DNA from: Puccinellia tenuiflora
Taxonomy: Eukaryota; Streptophyta; Magnoliopsida; Poales; Poaceae
Assembly (NCBI GenBank): GCA_012064385.1
Contig: QRDG01000238.1
Location: 310,001 to 374,000, forward strand
Reading direction: 5' to 3'
Length of the DNA stretch: 64,000 bases
Shown in pieces: positions 36,969 through 47,998 of this stretch. Made by a program: the position numbers and the translations under genes. Every line of letters begins with the position of its first letter. Positions within the stretch are counted from its first letter, which is position 1. The notes under the pieces are model-generated. The model made no database searches, was not told the origin of the DNA, and was given only the letters and a program-made list of their open reading frames with translations.

Positions 36969-39900
36969 GGGGCTCTAATCATGTACGGAGTTCTCGCTTT
37001 TTCTTCGAACTTGGCTGGTTTGAAATTGAGGACTTCCAAACCCTGGTAGGGAACCAATGGGCTAGGCTTGCCGCGTCGGCAGGGGGTCGAGATATCGTAG
37101 ATTGGTGGAACCATATGTCGGTAGGCCTCAGGCAGTTCCTCCGGGGCTGGAGCTGCAACATGGGGAAAGAAACTCGAGTGAGCAAGCTGGCGCTGCTTGC
37201 TCGGATCCAGGACCTTGACAATAAAGCGGACACGTCGGGGCTGGAAGAGGAAGAATGGGTCTTCCGATACCACCTTGAGGAACAATTGCTGCAGATCTAC
37301 CGCGTGGAAGAGGCATATTGGCGCCAGCGAGGTAGGGTTAAATGGGCGCTTCAAGGAGATGCAAACACTGCCTATTTTCACGCGGTTGCTAATGGTAGGA
37401 GAAGAAAATGCCTCATCACCACCCTGCAATCCCATAACGGTCCGATCAGTGACCCGAAGCTAATTCAAGAACATGTTTATGACTTCTATCGGGAGCTCTT
37501 GGGCACGGAGGCCCCCCGCCATCTTGGGTTGGCATCAAATACCTGGGCACAAAACTCACGGGTCGCTGCTGAGGACAATGAAAAACTCCTGCTCACTTTT
37601 TCTGAAATGGAACTTGAAAATTAGGTAATGGAGATGAAATCTAACACGGCGCCGTGTCTAGATGGTTTCCCGGTGACTTTCTTTAAATCCTTCTGGCCGT
37701 TATGCAGACATGGGGTCTTGCATATCTTGAACGACTTCATATTGGGCAGAATTGACATCTCCCGTCTCAACTTTGGAGTGCTCTCTCTGATTCCCAAGGT
37801 CCCCGGGGCGGACCTTATCTCCCAGTTCAGACCGATCGCGCTAATCAATGTTATCTTTAAGATTGTTTCCAAGGCGTTTGCTTCCAGGCTGGACCCTATC
37901 GCTAACAAAGTCATTAGCCCCACCCAAACAGCCTTCATCAAAGGCAGAAATATTCTTGACGGAGCGCTTGCTTTGCTGGAAGTGGTTCATGAGCTGAGGG
38001 TTAAAAAGCTAGGTGGGGTTCTCCTAAAACTGGACTTCAAAAAAGCTTACAACATAGTCAACTGGTCATTCCTGATCGAGGTCCTGCGCCGAAAAGGGTT
38101 CGACGCAGGCTACATCCATAAGATAGAACAACTGATCTCGGGTGGTCAGACCGCAATCTCAATAAATGGCGAGATCGGGCCATACTTTAGGAACAAGCGC
38201 GGAGTGCGCCAAGGGGACCCGCTCTCACCGTTGCTATTTAACTTTGTTGGTGAAGCTCTCGCGGCAATGCTGTCTGCGGCTAACTCGGCAGGCCATATCA
38301 AAGGGGTGGTTCTGCACTTGATCCCAGGGGGAATCACTCACCTCCAATACGCAGATGACACATTGATCTTGATCCAAAACGAGGACCTAGATATCGCAAA
38401 TCTGAAGTTTCTACTACTCTGTTTTGAGGACATGTCGGGCCTAAAAATTAACTTCCACAAGTCTGAGGTAATTGTGATCGACCAACCCGAACAAGAGCAG
38501 CGCAGGGTTGCGAACATGCTCAACTGCAAACTTGGGGGGTTCCCCTTCATTTACCTTGGATTACCAATATCCGACAGGAAGCTGACCATTGAACAGTGGA
38601 ATTTTCTAGTGAACAAGTTGGCTGGTAAAGTGGAAGTGTGGATGGGCAGGTTGCTGTCCTCGGGTGGACGGCTAATTCTCTCCAATGCCTACCTGGATGC
38701 ACTTCCAACTTATGCCATGGGCCTCTTCTTGCTGCAAGACGGCATTCATGAGAAATTGGATGCCATCCGGGCTAGGTTTTACTGGGAAGGGTCGGGCCCG
38801 AAACGTAAATACCACATGGTCAATTGGCCGGCGGTGTGTCGCCCTAAAGAGTGTGGCGGGCTGGGTCTTACCAACACTAAACTCATGAATAAGGCACTGA
38901 TGATTAAGTGGATTTGGAAGCTTTTTTCGGGTGACAACTCGATCTGGAGTCGGCTGATTAAAGCCAAATATCCGGAAGCCAACAACATCTTTGCCACTGC
39001 GCCCCAGGGTGGGTCGCAGTTTTGGCGAAGCTTACACAAAATAAAACAGTTATTTAAACTTGGCGCCAAATATGAGGTCAATAATGGTGCCCGCACTTTG
39101 TTCTGGAACGACTGGTGGGTTGGGACGGGTCCCCTTAAGGAGCGCTATCCCAGACTGTTTGCAATCTGTGAGGATCAAAACCTCCTAGTTAGCACTGCCT
39201 TCACGCTGGACGGGGTCCGTTTTCGTCGAACGTTTGATCAATCCTGCGCCGGAGAGTGGGAGAACCTTATTACTGAATTGGCAGAGGTTCAGTTGCATCA
39301 GGGCGAGGACTTGGTCCGTTGGGCACTCGAACCGTCGGGTAGGTTTTCGGTGGCGTCATTGTACCACAAGCTGGCTCAGGGAGCTACGGTGGCACACAGC
39401 TCTGAGCTTTGGGCCGCCAAGCTTCCGTTAAAGATCAAAATCTTCTTATGGCAGCTGATTCTTGATCGTCTCCCCGCCAGTAAACAGGTGGCAGCAAAAC
39501 ATGGCCCCTCCGATGGTCGTTGTGTGCTGTGTGGCGAAGTGGAGGATGCCACACATATTTTCTTCTCGTGTTTTCTTGCCAAGGTCGGGTGGAGTGTCCT
39601 CAGACAGCTGCTTGGGTGTAGTTGGGCTCCCGCAAACTTCCCACAATTTTTTGCGATTCAACAATCTCTTCTTGGTCGACAACGCAGGGTCAGCTGGGTG
39701 CTGTTCTCGGCGTTGTGTTGGGCCTTGTGGACCACGCGAAATAAGCTTACCATTGATGTTGTTGTTCCGAAACACCCCGCTGATGTTATATATAAAATGT
39801 GTATGTTTATCCAGGTATGGGCAAATCTCGCAAAGGTACAGGACAAGGAGGCACTTCTGCTGATGTCAAGCGGGCTAAAGGAGATTTATCACGCCATTAC

Positions 39901-40093
39901 ACCAGGAAGTAGCCAGTCTTAAGCGTGTTGTCAAGTGGTTTGTGTTCGGCTTGTGGCGGGGAGGCCGACCCCTTGAACTCTCTAGTTTTTTCGTTGGCGA
40001 AGCTGTATGCCGCAGCACTTGTAATACCATATGTGAACCTTGTTGCTTTATTAACTTAAAGCAGGGCATTTAATGTCTGGTATCTAAAAAAAA
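36969..40093 (+). mobile_element. L1-type LINE, 5'-truncated, inserted in duplicated segment copy A
   Basis: The element ends in an A run (40086-40093) and is flanked by ATGGTG (36963-36968 and 40094-40099). The undisturbed sequence is visible in copy B near 57355-57362. ORF1 and most of the endonuclease are lost. The reverse transcriptase and zf-RVT regions are nearly full length. Confidence 0.92.
36990..39922 (+). pseudogene. LINE ORF2: reverse transcriptase + zf-RVT, one in-frame stop
   Basis: One frame runs through the element apart from a single TAG at 37622-37624, which separates a pre-RT region (KWALQGDANTAYFHAVANGR) from 764 further residues. RT signatures are present: SNTAPCLDGFPVTFFK, then LDFKKAYNIVNW (catalytic Asp of motif A), GVRQGDPLSPLLF, and YADD in place of the more usual FADD. 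The C-terminus carries zf-RVT (VRWALEPSGRFSVASLY, then LPLKIKIFLWQL and CVLCGEVEDATHIFFSC). The lack of other stops suggests a fairly recent insertion. It is inactive because of the 5' truncation and the nonsense codon. Confidence 0.92.
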
Positions 40094-40285
40094 ATGGTGT
40101 GCACTCGAAGCTAGAATCATGTGTCACTCACAACTCACATAACAGCCGGAGCAGCTCCGGCCTCGATCTAGAGAATAGCGCCAAGCCGGCCGGTGCGGGT
40201 AGGCCGTCCGAGCGTGGCCCCTGGAAAGAAAGTGGCACGTACGTACAATCAAATGATCAATCATGCCATTGCCAGGACCTACCAC
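40094..40285 (+). repeat. duplicated segment copy A, right part
   Basis: Matches 57360-57515 (GTGTGCACT, then GCCAAGCCGGCCGGTGCGGG and GTGGCACGTACGTAC). Together with 36506-36968 it makes one copy of the duplicated unit. Confidence 0.85.
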
Positions 40286-40715
40286 CAGTCACTCGCACAA
40301 TTCTGGACGCCATATGCCATTAATCATGACGCCAGGCTAAGGCGTCGTGCACACTAGAGAAAATGACAAAAAAAAAAAACTAACACAATTGGGGCTGCGG
40401 TGTCACATAACTACCGACATTGCATGATTTGTCCGAAACCTATCTATATTAGGGTTGGTCGTGGACACGTAGCACTGATTGCGCCGTTTAGCTGGTTTAA
40501 CCGTGTATCTGACCGGTAGGGCCCGCTGTCAGGTCGACGTGGCAACGGAGGATGTTTCCCCCACCTGACGGCCGTTAGGTCTAAGCTCCTCTCTGCCCCG
40601 CCCGTTGAGTCCACCCTCCTCACTCTCGCATCTCCTCTCTGCCCCGCCCGTGAGTCCACCCTCGCCGCCGCCCGCTCCCGCATCGCCATCGCCGGAGTTC
40701 AACCTTGCCGCCGTC

Positions 40716-41633
40716 ATGGTGTCGTGGGGAGACGGTGAGGAATCGTCTGAGGACCATAGCAATGCTAGCACTGAGGTCAGTTCATTTCTAGGGTTAGGGT
40801 TTCTCGTATTTGGGGATTTTCGAGTGAGCCAGATCTTCTCTGATCTGCAATGTAAATTCCGTTTATTAGGGCATGGCCACTCTTTACGACTCTGAATGGG
40901 AAGGGTTAGCTAATGGAGCATCACCTCCACGCTGTAAGTGCGGACCCATTGCAGCAAAGTTCGTAGCTTGGGAAGGATGTGACACGGGAAGGAGATTTTT
41001 TGGCTGTTCAGGGATGGTGTGTAGCAATTTTCTTATGATTTCTATTCATCGGTGCTTATTATTCAGTCAATAGAGGTACTGAAATTAAACTGTTATGTTT
41101 TTCTGTAGCTAGGGGAAAGGTGTGATTATGTTAGATGGGTAGATGGAGAGTGGCCATCATCACTGCAGAAAGCTGTGCTAAAATTATGGGAGATGTATAT
41201 AGAAGTGAAGCAAGCAAGAGTTACTGATGCTCTGAATCATTGCGATGAAAAGTTTAATTTTAGGGATGAAATAACCAAGCTGCACCGTGATCTGAAGATT
41301 GTGCAAGCAGAAGTGGACAAGACTATGAAGGAGAAGCACATGACACTTGCTATGAAGGCAAAGGCTGAACAAGCACTTATTGATGCAAGGGCAGAGCTGG
41401 AGGAGAAGAAGAAGCTGGATGCTTGTGCTAGTAACATGCACAAGGTGTTGAGGATCAAGGCAGAGAAGGAGAGGGATAGAATGAAGGAAGAGATGGATGC
41501 AATGAAGCAGGAGAGGGATAAATTGAAGGCAGATAAGAAAAAAATGGAGTTCATCATTGCTGATTTCCTGAAGCAGAAAGAAGGTAACAGGAAAAGGCTG
41601 AGGAAGATTAAAGAATTATGTGATGAGGAGTGA
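40716..41633 (+). CDS. MULE-encoded zf-GRF and coiled-coil protein (3 exons, 243 aa, intact)
   Basis: Exons 40716-40775, 40870-41016 and 41109-41633 have GT-AG introns of phase 0 and join to 732 nt without a stop until TGA. Residues about 39-85 form a GRF-type zinc finger (PPRCKCGP with Cys42 and Cys44, GRRFFGC with Cys66, then RCDYVRWVDGEWP with Cys74). Such fingers bind nucleic acids, usually single-stranded DNA, in the proteins where they have been studied. Residues about 110-235 are a long, highly charged coiled coil rich in Lys, Glu and Met. The gene is transcribed inwards from the left TIR, so it occupies the place of mudrB in MuDR, although I see no similarity to MURB. A role in transposition or DNA binding is inferred only. 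Confidence 0.85.
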
Positions 41634-41863
41634 TGAGTGCAATGTTTCAAAATTTGTGTAATGAAGTGAAGATTTGTAATATTTGTTTCACGGTACTGTA
41701 CTAATTGTTTCAAACTATGAGATCTGTCAAACTGTTGTAATATTTGTTTCAAACTGTTGTACTATTTGTTTCAAGCTATGCAGTGAACTGAATTTATGAA
41801 GATTGTTGGTCACCTCAATGAAGTTAACTGATTTGATGAATATTGTTTGCTATTATGATTATG

Positions 41864-42320
41864 ATTGAAAAGGGTGTCGACATTTTCTCGCATCGATGTC
41901 GACACCCTTTTAGGTTACAATTATGATTGTTAAGGGTGTCGACATCTTCTCGCGTCGATGTCGACACCCTTTTAGGTTACAATTATGATTGAAAAGGGTG
42001 TCAACATCTTCTCGCGTCGATGTCGACACCCTTTTAGGTTACACTTATGATTGAAAAGGGTGTCGACATCTTCTCGCGTCGATGTCGACACCCTTTTAGG
42101 TTACAATTATGATTGAAAAGGGTGTCGACATCTTCTCGCGTCGATGTCGACAACCTTTTTAGGTTACAATTATGATTGAAAAGGGTGTCGACATCTTCTC
42201 GCGTCGATGTCGACACCCTTTTAGGTTACAATTATGATTGAAAAGGGTGTTGACATCTTCTCGCGTCGATGTCGACAACCTTTTTAGGTTACAATTATGA
42301 TTGAAAAGGGTGTCGACATA
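41864..42320. repeat. 62-bp tandem array, seven full units plus part, each a hairpin
   Basis: The unit centres start at 41872, 41934, 41996, 42058, 42120, 42183, 42245 and 42308 (62-63 bp spacing). Each unit contains AAAAGGGTGTCGACATC, a short loop TTCTCGC, then GTCGATGTCGACACCCTTTT, a nearly perfect inverted repeat with SalI-like GTCGAC cores. The array lies between the 3' ends of the two convergent MULE genes. Confidence 0.97.
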
Positions 42321-42480
42321 GCATTGTTCACAAAATAATGACAAGGTACACAGACCATTGTTCACAGAAGCAACACAAGTACATAGCATTGTTCACAAAA
42401 TAATGACAAGGTACACAGACCATTGTTCACACAAGCAACACAAGTACATAGCATTGTTCACAGAATCAACACAAGCAACA
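42319..42480. repeat. ~65-bp direct duplication next to the hairpin array
   Basis: Two units, each running CATAGCATTGTTCACA, AATAATGACAAGGTACACAG and CAAGCAACACAAGTA, followed by a partial third. Confidence 0.85.
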
Positions 42481-42545
42481 CAAGCAACAGCAGTGACCCA
42501 TTGTCTCAGGTATACAGACAACAACACAGCAACATCACAACAACT

Positions 42546-45500
42546 TCAAGCCAGAGGAGGGTCCTTTGCATCTCTTCCAACACCAGCATTTGCACCAGCT
42601 GTGAAATATGACATGACTCTTGGACCAGATGTAGAAGAGCTTGAAGCACCAGTAGGAGGCACAGGGGTAGAGGAGCTTGAAGCACCAATAGGAGGCACAT
42701 GGGTAGAGGAGCTTGAAGCACCAGTAGGAGGCACAGGGGTAGAAGAGCTTGAAGCACCAGCAGTTGGAGCAGGCATTGATCTATTTGCCTGGTACACAAG
42801 ATCATGCATTTAGTACATAATTCCAACAATTATATGCATGTAGTACACAATTTCAACAATTATATGCATTTGGTGATTATTTTACCTTATGGCAAGGTCT
42901 GGCCTCAAAGGCTCTGAACAGCTTGTGTACTTGTGGCCTTGCAGTTTGCAATTGCTACAAGTGATTGTTGCCATCCTAGAATTTTCCTTTGGTTTGGGCA
43001 CCTCAAATTTTCCTTTCCTTCTTTCTCCTGCCTTCTTCCTTTCTGGTGATCTTTGAAACCTGGTGGCATGATGTCCTCAGTATTGGTCTTTGTCCAGCCA
43101 TGTTCACCTGGCATAGGAGCAAACACAGGCTTGTAGCTGTTGATATACATTGGTTTCTTGAAAAAGTGGGACACAAAATCCTCTGGATGTAGCTCTGCTT
43201 TGTATATTGCACTGACATCATGGTTACAAGGCAACCCTGACATGTCCCACTTTCTACATGAACAACTTCCCATGTCCAGATTGACCTCATATGTAGCACC
43301 ACCACTTTTCACTTGCCACAGTCCAAGATCAGCTCTTTTAGGAACACAATGTCTAGAATATGTTTTCATAAGCTCTAGCCTCTCTGTATAATGAGGTGTA
43401 ATTTCCCATCTAGCCTTTGCTGCTCCCTCGCTCTTTCCATCAAACATCATCATGTGCTTATCATAAATTCCTACTAGCATTAATTGTTCCAATTGGCTTG
43501 CTCCTTACATCAAGGATAAACCTATTGAATGTTTCACTTAGATTATTACATATCAAATCTGTCTTGCAATTGGTGTCCATGGCCCACCTTGCCCATGTGT
43601 GCACAAGAATCTTGGACAACCATGCCCAAGCTGGCTCACATTGCTTCTTCAGTTCTTCCATTGCAACATCATACCCATGTCTAGTGAAAGAGTAAGCCGC
43701 ATTATCCATACACTTTTTTAGATCTTCACCTCTAAAGCCTGCATTTTGAAAGTTGGCATATATGTGCCTAATGCAAAATCTCTGTGGACAGTTAGGAAAA
43801 ACTGTGCTCACTGCCTTGAGGAGACCCTTCTGTCTGTCAGACATTATTGTGTAGTACCCATATTTGCCTTGCTCTCCACCCAAAGCTTCCTTCAATTGTT
43901 CTAGAAACCATTTCCAGTTTGCTGTATCTTCCTTAGCAACAACAGCCCAAGCAATAGGGTAGATATTATTATTTCCATCCCTGCCAGTAGCTGCAAGGAT
44001 TTGTGCTCCTGTGGTCAACTTAATGAAACAACCATCCAACCCTATGAAAGGCCTACAACCATCAAGAAATCCTTGCTTTGCTGCATTCACACAGAAAAAT
44101 AGACCATGGAATCTTGGCTTCCAGCTTATGTCAACATTCACTCCTTTCTTCATTGCTTCCAATTCATCCTCAGTTGGGCCAGAAACTGTGGTGACAATAC
44201 ATCTAGAGCCAGGATTTTTATCTATAACAGTTTGCAAATAATCCCTAATTCTGTGATATTGCTTCTTGTGATCACCCAACACAATGTTTCTGGCTTTGGT
44301 CTTCACCCTATAAGCCATCCTCTTTGGCAGTTCCACCCCAAAATCTTTCTTGGCTTTCTCAACAATAGTATTGATGACAGTATTAGGATTTGACCTGAAC
44401 TCATCCACATACACTTTGCTAAGCCACTTAGAATTCACTCTAGTGCTAGATGGATCAGTTGGACAAGTTTTTTTCAGATGCATTTTCTTAATACAGAATG
44501 TTTTCTCATGACCTATCGTGGCGGCAGTCATATAGAATTGACATCCATATCTCTCCTTACCCTTACACCAGACAATTATCCTATCTGGAGTATTCCTATA
44601 GAAATGAAAATTCCTTACTTGGGTTATGTGAAGTCCAGCCAGTGCTTCTCTAAACTGGTAAACATCTCTGAAACAAAGCTTCAACATGAACTGTTGCTCT
44701 GGGTTTTCTCTGTTCTCATCATACCAGACCCTTTGTTTCTGTTTCTTTGCTCTTGATTTTCTTCCTGGAGGCAGCACAAAAGCAAGTGGCTGAAATGCAT
44801 CATCATCTTCCTCCTTCAGGAAACCCATTTCATCTTCATCATCAGAAGGAGCCCAGTCAGGAATATCAGGTATCTCTACTTGAGAGTGTGATCTCAGTGT
44901 AGGACCTGGCCTCTTTACTTTCTTCTTCACAGGCTGCTCTGGGGGAATTTCTTCAACACATTCCTCATCATCATTCACAAATATATCCTCAATATCTGTC
45001 TCACCCTCATAGTGCAGCAGTGGATCTTCTCTCTTCCTCTTCATCTCTGCAATTGTTGCCTGTAGTTCCTCTTCATCCTTCCTTCTCCTCTCCTCTGCAT
45101 ACACTGGATCATACTGCCCTTCATCCCACCAACTATAGCTATCATCTGATGTCTCTCCATCAGATTCTTCAGTGTCCACATTATTAAGGACAACATTGTT
45201 CTATGTATTCATATGCTGATCCACTGGCTGGTAGCACACACTGTCTTGTGTCTGAACCTGATAAGGAATGGGCTGCTCCTCCTCTGCCTCTACATCAATG
45301 TAGCTTGGATATTCTTTCGCAATAAATTTCACAGACTTTTGGCTCTTCATTGGGGACACAACTACATCATGTTTCCTCTTGTCCCTCATCACTATCAGTA
45401 CCAATTTCTTGTTGCTCTCATATTTCCTAATCATTTCATCCACCTTTAATTGGCTATCTATTAAATCTAGCCCTTGCAATCCCTCCCCTTCCTCTTTAAC

Positions 45501-46001
45501 ATAGTAAATTGAATCACACATGCCATATCCTTCCTTCTCCATCACTGACAGCAAATTCAGATATCTAACATCACAACGTTCCATTGTCTTTTGCACAAAT
45601 TTGACACCGTCAAATTGAATAAACAGCTCCCAAACCTCAGATTGTTCCCTACATTATATTAACAGAACTATTCAAACCTAGATTCTAAATCTGTAGGGGG
45701 AATTCGATGGAATTCTAAATCTTTACGGCGAAGGGGTAGGAATGGCTTACCCGACGGTGTCGGAGACGTAGTGGCTGAGCGGATCATCGCTGGAGGACTG
45801 GCCCGCCGACGACCAAGCCCTCTGCGATGAGGGTGGCGGGGGCATCGCCACCTGCACCGACGGGAGCTGCTCGTCGCCTCCCTCGCAGAAAAGCCTCTGT
45901 CGCACTCGCGCTTCACCGCCTCCACCGCCTCCGCCGGTAGGGTCGCCGTCGCCGGGCGGGACGCGGTGACGGCCGCCGCAACCGCCGCCAGGAGTCGCCA
46001 T
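42546..46001 (-). pseudogene. MULE transposase (MURA family), broken by a stop and frameshifts
   Basis: Exon 1 (46001-45751) encodes MATPGGGCGG and a Ser/Pro-rich part. Exon 2 starts at 45648 and reads FIQFDGVKFVQKTMERCD, then YYVKEEGEGLQGLD, the MULE N-terminal region. An in-frame TAG at 45201-45203 precedes an acidic stretch and the DDE core (45179-43500): FIGLDGCFIKLTTGAQ, then SDRQKGLLKAV and FPNCPQRFCIRHIYAN. Near 43495 one extra base changes frame. The SWIM-type zinc finger follows (CSCRKWDMSGLPCNHD). A second shift near 43010 is needed to read a CCHC knuckle (CSNCKLQGHKYTSC). A probable last exon near 42546-42785 encodes Pro/Ser repeats. The gene is inactive as read, unless some lesions are sequence errors. 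Confidence 0.9.
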
Positions 46002-46286
46002 GTCGCGAGAGAGTGGAGAAACAGGGAGGAACTGAGGTCAAACGGTCTCCAACGAGGATACCTAACGGCCGTCAGGTGGGGGAAACGTCCTCCATTGCCA
46101 CGTCGACCTGACAGCGGGCCCTACCGGTCAGATACACGGTTAAACCAGCTAAACGGCGCAATCAGTGCTATGTGTCCACGACCAACCCCAATATAGGTAG
46201 GTTTCGGACAAATCATGCAATGTCGGTAGTTATGTGACACCGCAGCCCCAATTGTGGTAGTTTTTTGTCATTTTCTCTGCACACTA

Positions 46287-47220
46287 CCATGACACTCTAG
46301 GCCAGGGCGTCATGCCACTTGTGAAATCCTCGCTGCGGGCCGATCTATACCCAACCCTACCATTTCCTCTCTATCCCAGTCTAAAAAGGAACGCAGTCAC
46401 CACGTCAACCTCTCTCTTTCCCTCCAAATCAGAGGGTTTTCTCCGTGGATTTCGTCTCCCCTTCATCCTCCAAGGTAATCTCCTCCGTTCCCTTTATTTT
46501 TTTTCAAACTTAAATCTTGACATTTGGTTATTTTGTGCATCTATTTAGAAAACCTCGAATTTGGGATTAGGAGTGGAGATTTTGTTTCTCATTGACCTTA
46601 TATGGTTGTTATGGATGTCTAGGGTCTAGGTGTTGTATGGTATGGTTAGGGATATGGTTGACCTAAAACCTAACCCTAGAAATGGTTTGGGATTTGGTTG
46701 AGATGGACATTTGTATCCTAGATTGCCGTAATATAATCGTTGTTGTGATGGACATTGTTTTCGTTTCAATATTGTTAGATGTCGAGAATCGCGTTCGTCA
46801 TGTGGATTGTGCGGCTCATTATGAAATGGGATGTTGATTATGTCGACCCAGAGGAGATAGTGATGGTGTTTGAGACTAGTCCTAGCTTTGCCGATGTTGC
46901 GGAAAAGGTCCACAGTGAGTTGAATTGGAGGGACAAGATTGATGTAGTTGATCTGAAAGTAAGATATAATGTAGGGTTCGATCATTACATTCGGTGGAAA
47001 ATGATGCCTCTCGAATCCGGAAACCGTTGGCAAGCTTATAAGGAGGTTGTTTTGAACTCACAAGATAAATCTCTTGAGTTATTTGCAGCAAAGAAGGTTC
47101 GCAGTCCAGGAAACATTGACTTGAATCGGCAAGCATCCACAAGTGATGCTAATAGCCTGGTTCACACGATGAGCCATGTGTGGACCCGGAGCCCGAAGTG
47201 TATGACACAACAATGAGCCA
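46287..47220 (+). pseudogene. second MULE remnant: MURA N-terminus
   Basis: After a leader with a plausible 5' UTR intron (donor near 46474, acceptor TTGTTAG at 46772-46778), the ORF at 46779-47216 starts MSRIAFVMWIV. It contains SPSFADVAEKVHSELNWRDK, VRYNVGFDHYIRWKMMPLES, RWQAYKEVVLNSQDKSLELF and DLNRQAS, the N-terminal domain of wheat-type MURA proteins. It breaks off before the DDE domain and runs directly into the antisense plant-mobile-domain remnant. The 5' flank contains AGGCCAGGGCGTCATGCC, which pairs with CATGACGCCAGGCTAAGGCG at 40326-40345, on the other side of the inserted MULE. Confidence 0.7.
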
Positions 47221-47612
47221 AGCCCCGATGACCCAACCTATGAGCCTCATTACTCGGTTTGGCAGGTGTCACTCTACTGCATAGAAACATATCACCGGGC
47301 ATTTCATCCGCCAAAGATGTTCTCCTAGACACATCGGATTCAGTTGAAATGTGATATCAGCAGAGCCAATAGCACCCGTTGGTCTGTATGGCTCCCAAGT
47401 CACATGTGCGTAATACATTAATATAGCTGGTTAGTTTGCTTTTTTACGCCAAAGAGAAAGCAGATGCAAAAGACAAAACATAAATGGGCTTACATGCTCC
47501 AGGGTCAGGATATCGAACTCGTTGGTGTAGTGCACATACTGAGCCTTTGAGGTACCAAACTCAAAGGCTCAAATGTGGTAAACTTCACGCTCTCGAGCAA
47601 CAGTGATCCCTC
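47217..47612 (-). pseudogene. plant mobile domain (PMD) fragment
   Basis: On the minus strand 47612-47494 reads GITVAREREVYHI, a TGA stop, then AFEFGTSKAQYVHYTNEF up to a GT donor at 47493. After an intron, about 47403-47269 reads VTWEPYRPTGAIGSADITF and CLGEHLWRMKCPVICFYAVE, then a stop. This is the PMD also annotated as serine/threonine phosphatase 7 long form-like, which MULEs often carry. It is a two-exon fragment with an internal stop and no clear AG acceptor, so it is inactive. Confidence 0.7.
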
Positions 47613-47998
47613 TATTTTAAGAAAAAAAAGTAAGCATGTTCTTATTAATTTATCCTATAAGCGTGGATTATTATAATACAAAATACTTTGTATTCCGAAA
47701 TATATAAAAATGACAAATGTATAGATCCGAATATATTAAACAATACATAGTTTTAAATCTTCAAAATTTGTTGTTTTTATGTATTTTATAATGTAAATAA
47801 TTTCGTACTTTAATTTTAGAAGCTTATAGTATATTTTGTGATGGAAAGGTCGTTTCTTTTCATATACTCCTTCTTTGGCAGTCAGTTAATCATTGCTGTC
47901 ATTTAGTACTTACATTTATCTTCTCCGGGAACGAAAACCATGACGACTTCAGTGCAACACACACGCACACAAACCAGCTTACGACATCTCTCCATAAA
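47613..47998. other. AT-rich intergenic sequence, no gene seen
   Basis: No recognisable structure beyond low-complexity AT. Confidence 0.5.

Larger units (their letters stand above)
40357..46277. mobile_element. full-length MULE (Mutator-like element) with two convergent genes
   Basis: Terminal inverted repeats are 40357-40580 and 46060-46277 (about 220 bp, starting GAGAAAATGACAAAAA). They are flanked by a perfect 9-bp duplication, TGCACACTA, at 40348-40356 and 46278-46286. Inside lie a plus-strand zf-GRF/coiled-coil gene (40716-41633), a 62-bp tandem hairpin array (41864-42320), a second short repeat (42319-42480) and a minus-strand MURA-type transposase gene (42546-46001). Each gene is transcribed inwards from its own TIR, as in MuDR. 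The flanks look like the TIR of another MULE, so this is probably a nested insertion. Confidence 0.95.

Noticed and set aside
41864..42320. CRISPR-like array of regularly spaced repeats
   Set aside because: The repeats are contiguous 62-bp units without unique spacers, in a plant MULE, so this is a tandem repeat.
42358..42813. Plus-strand frame with EELEAPVGGTG repeats
   Set aside because: It is antisense to the probable Pro/Ser-rich last exon of the MULE transposase, and its repeats follow from that exon.
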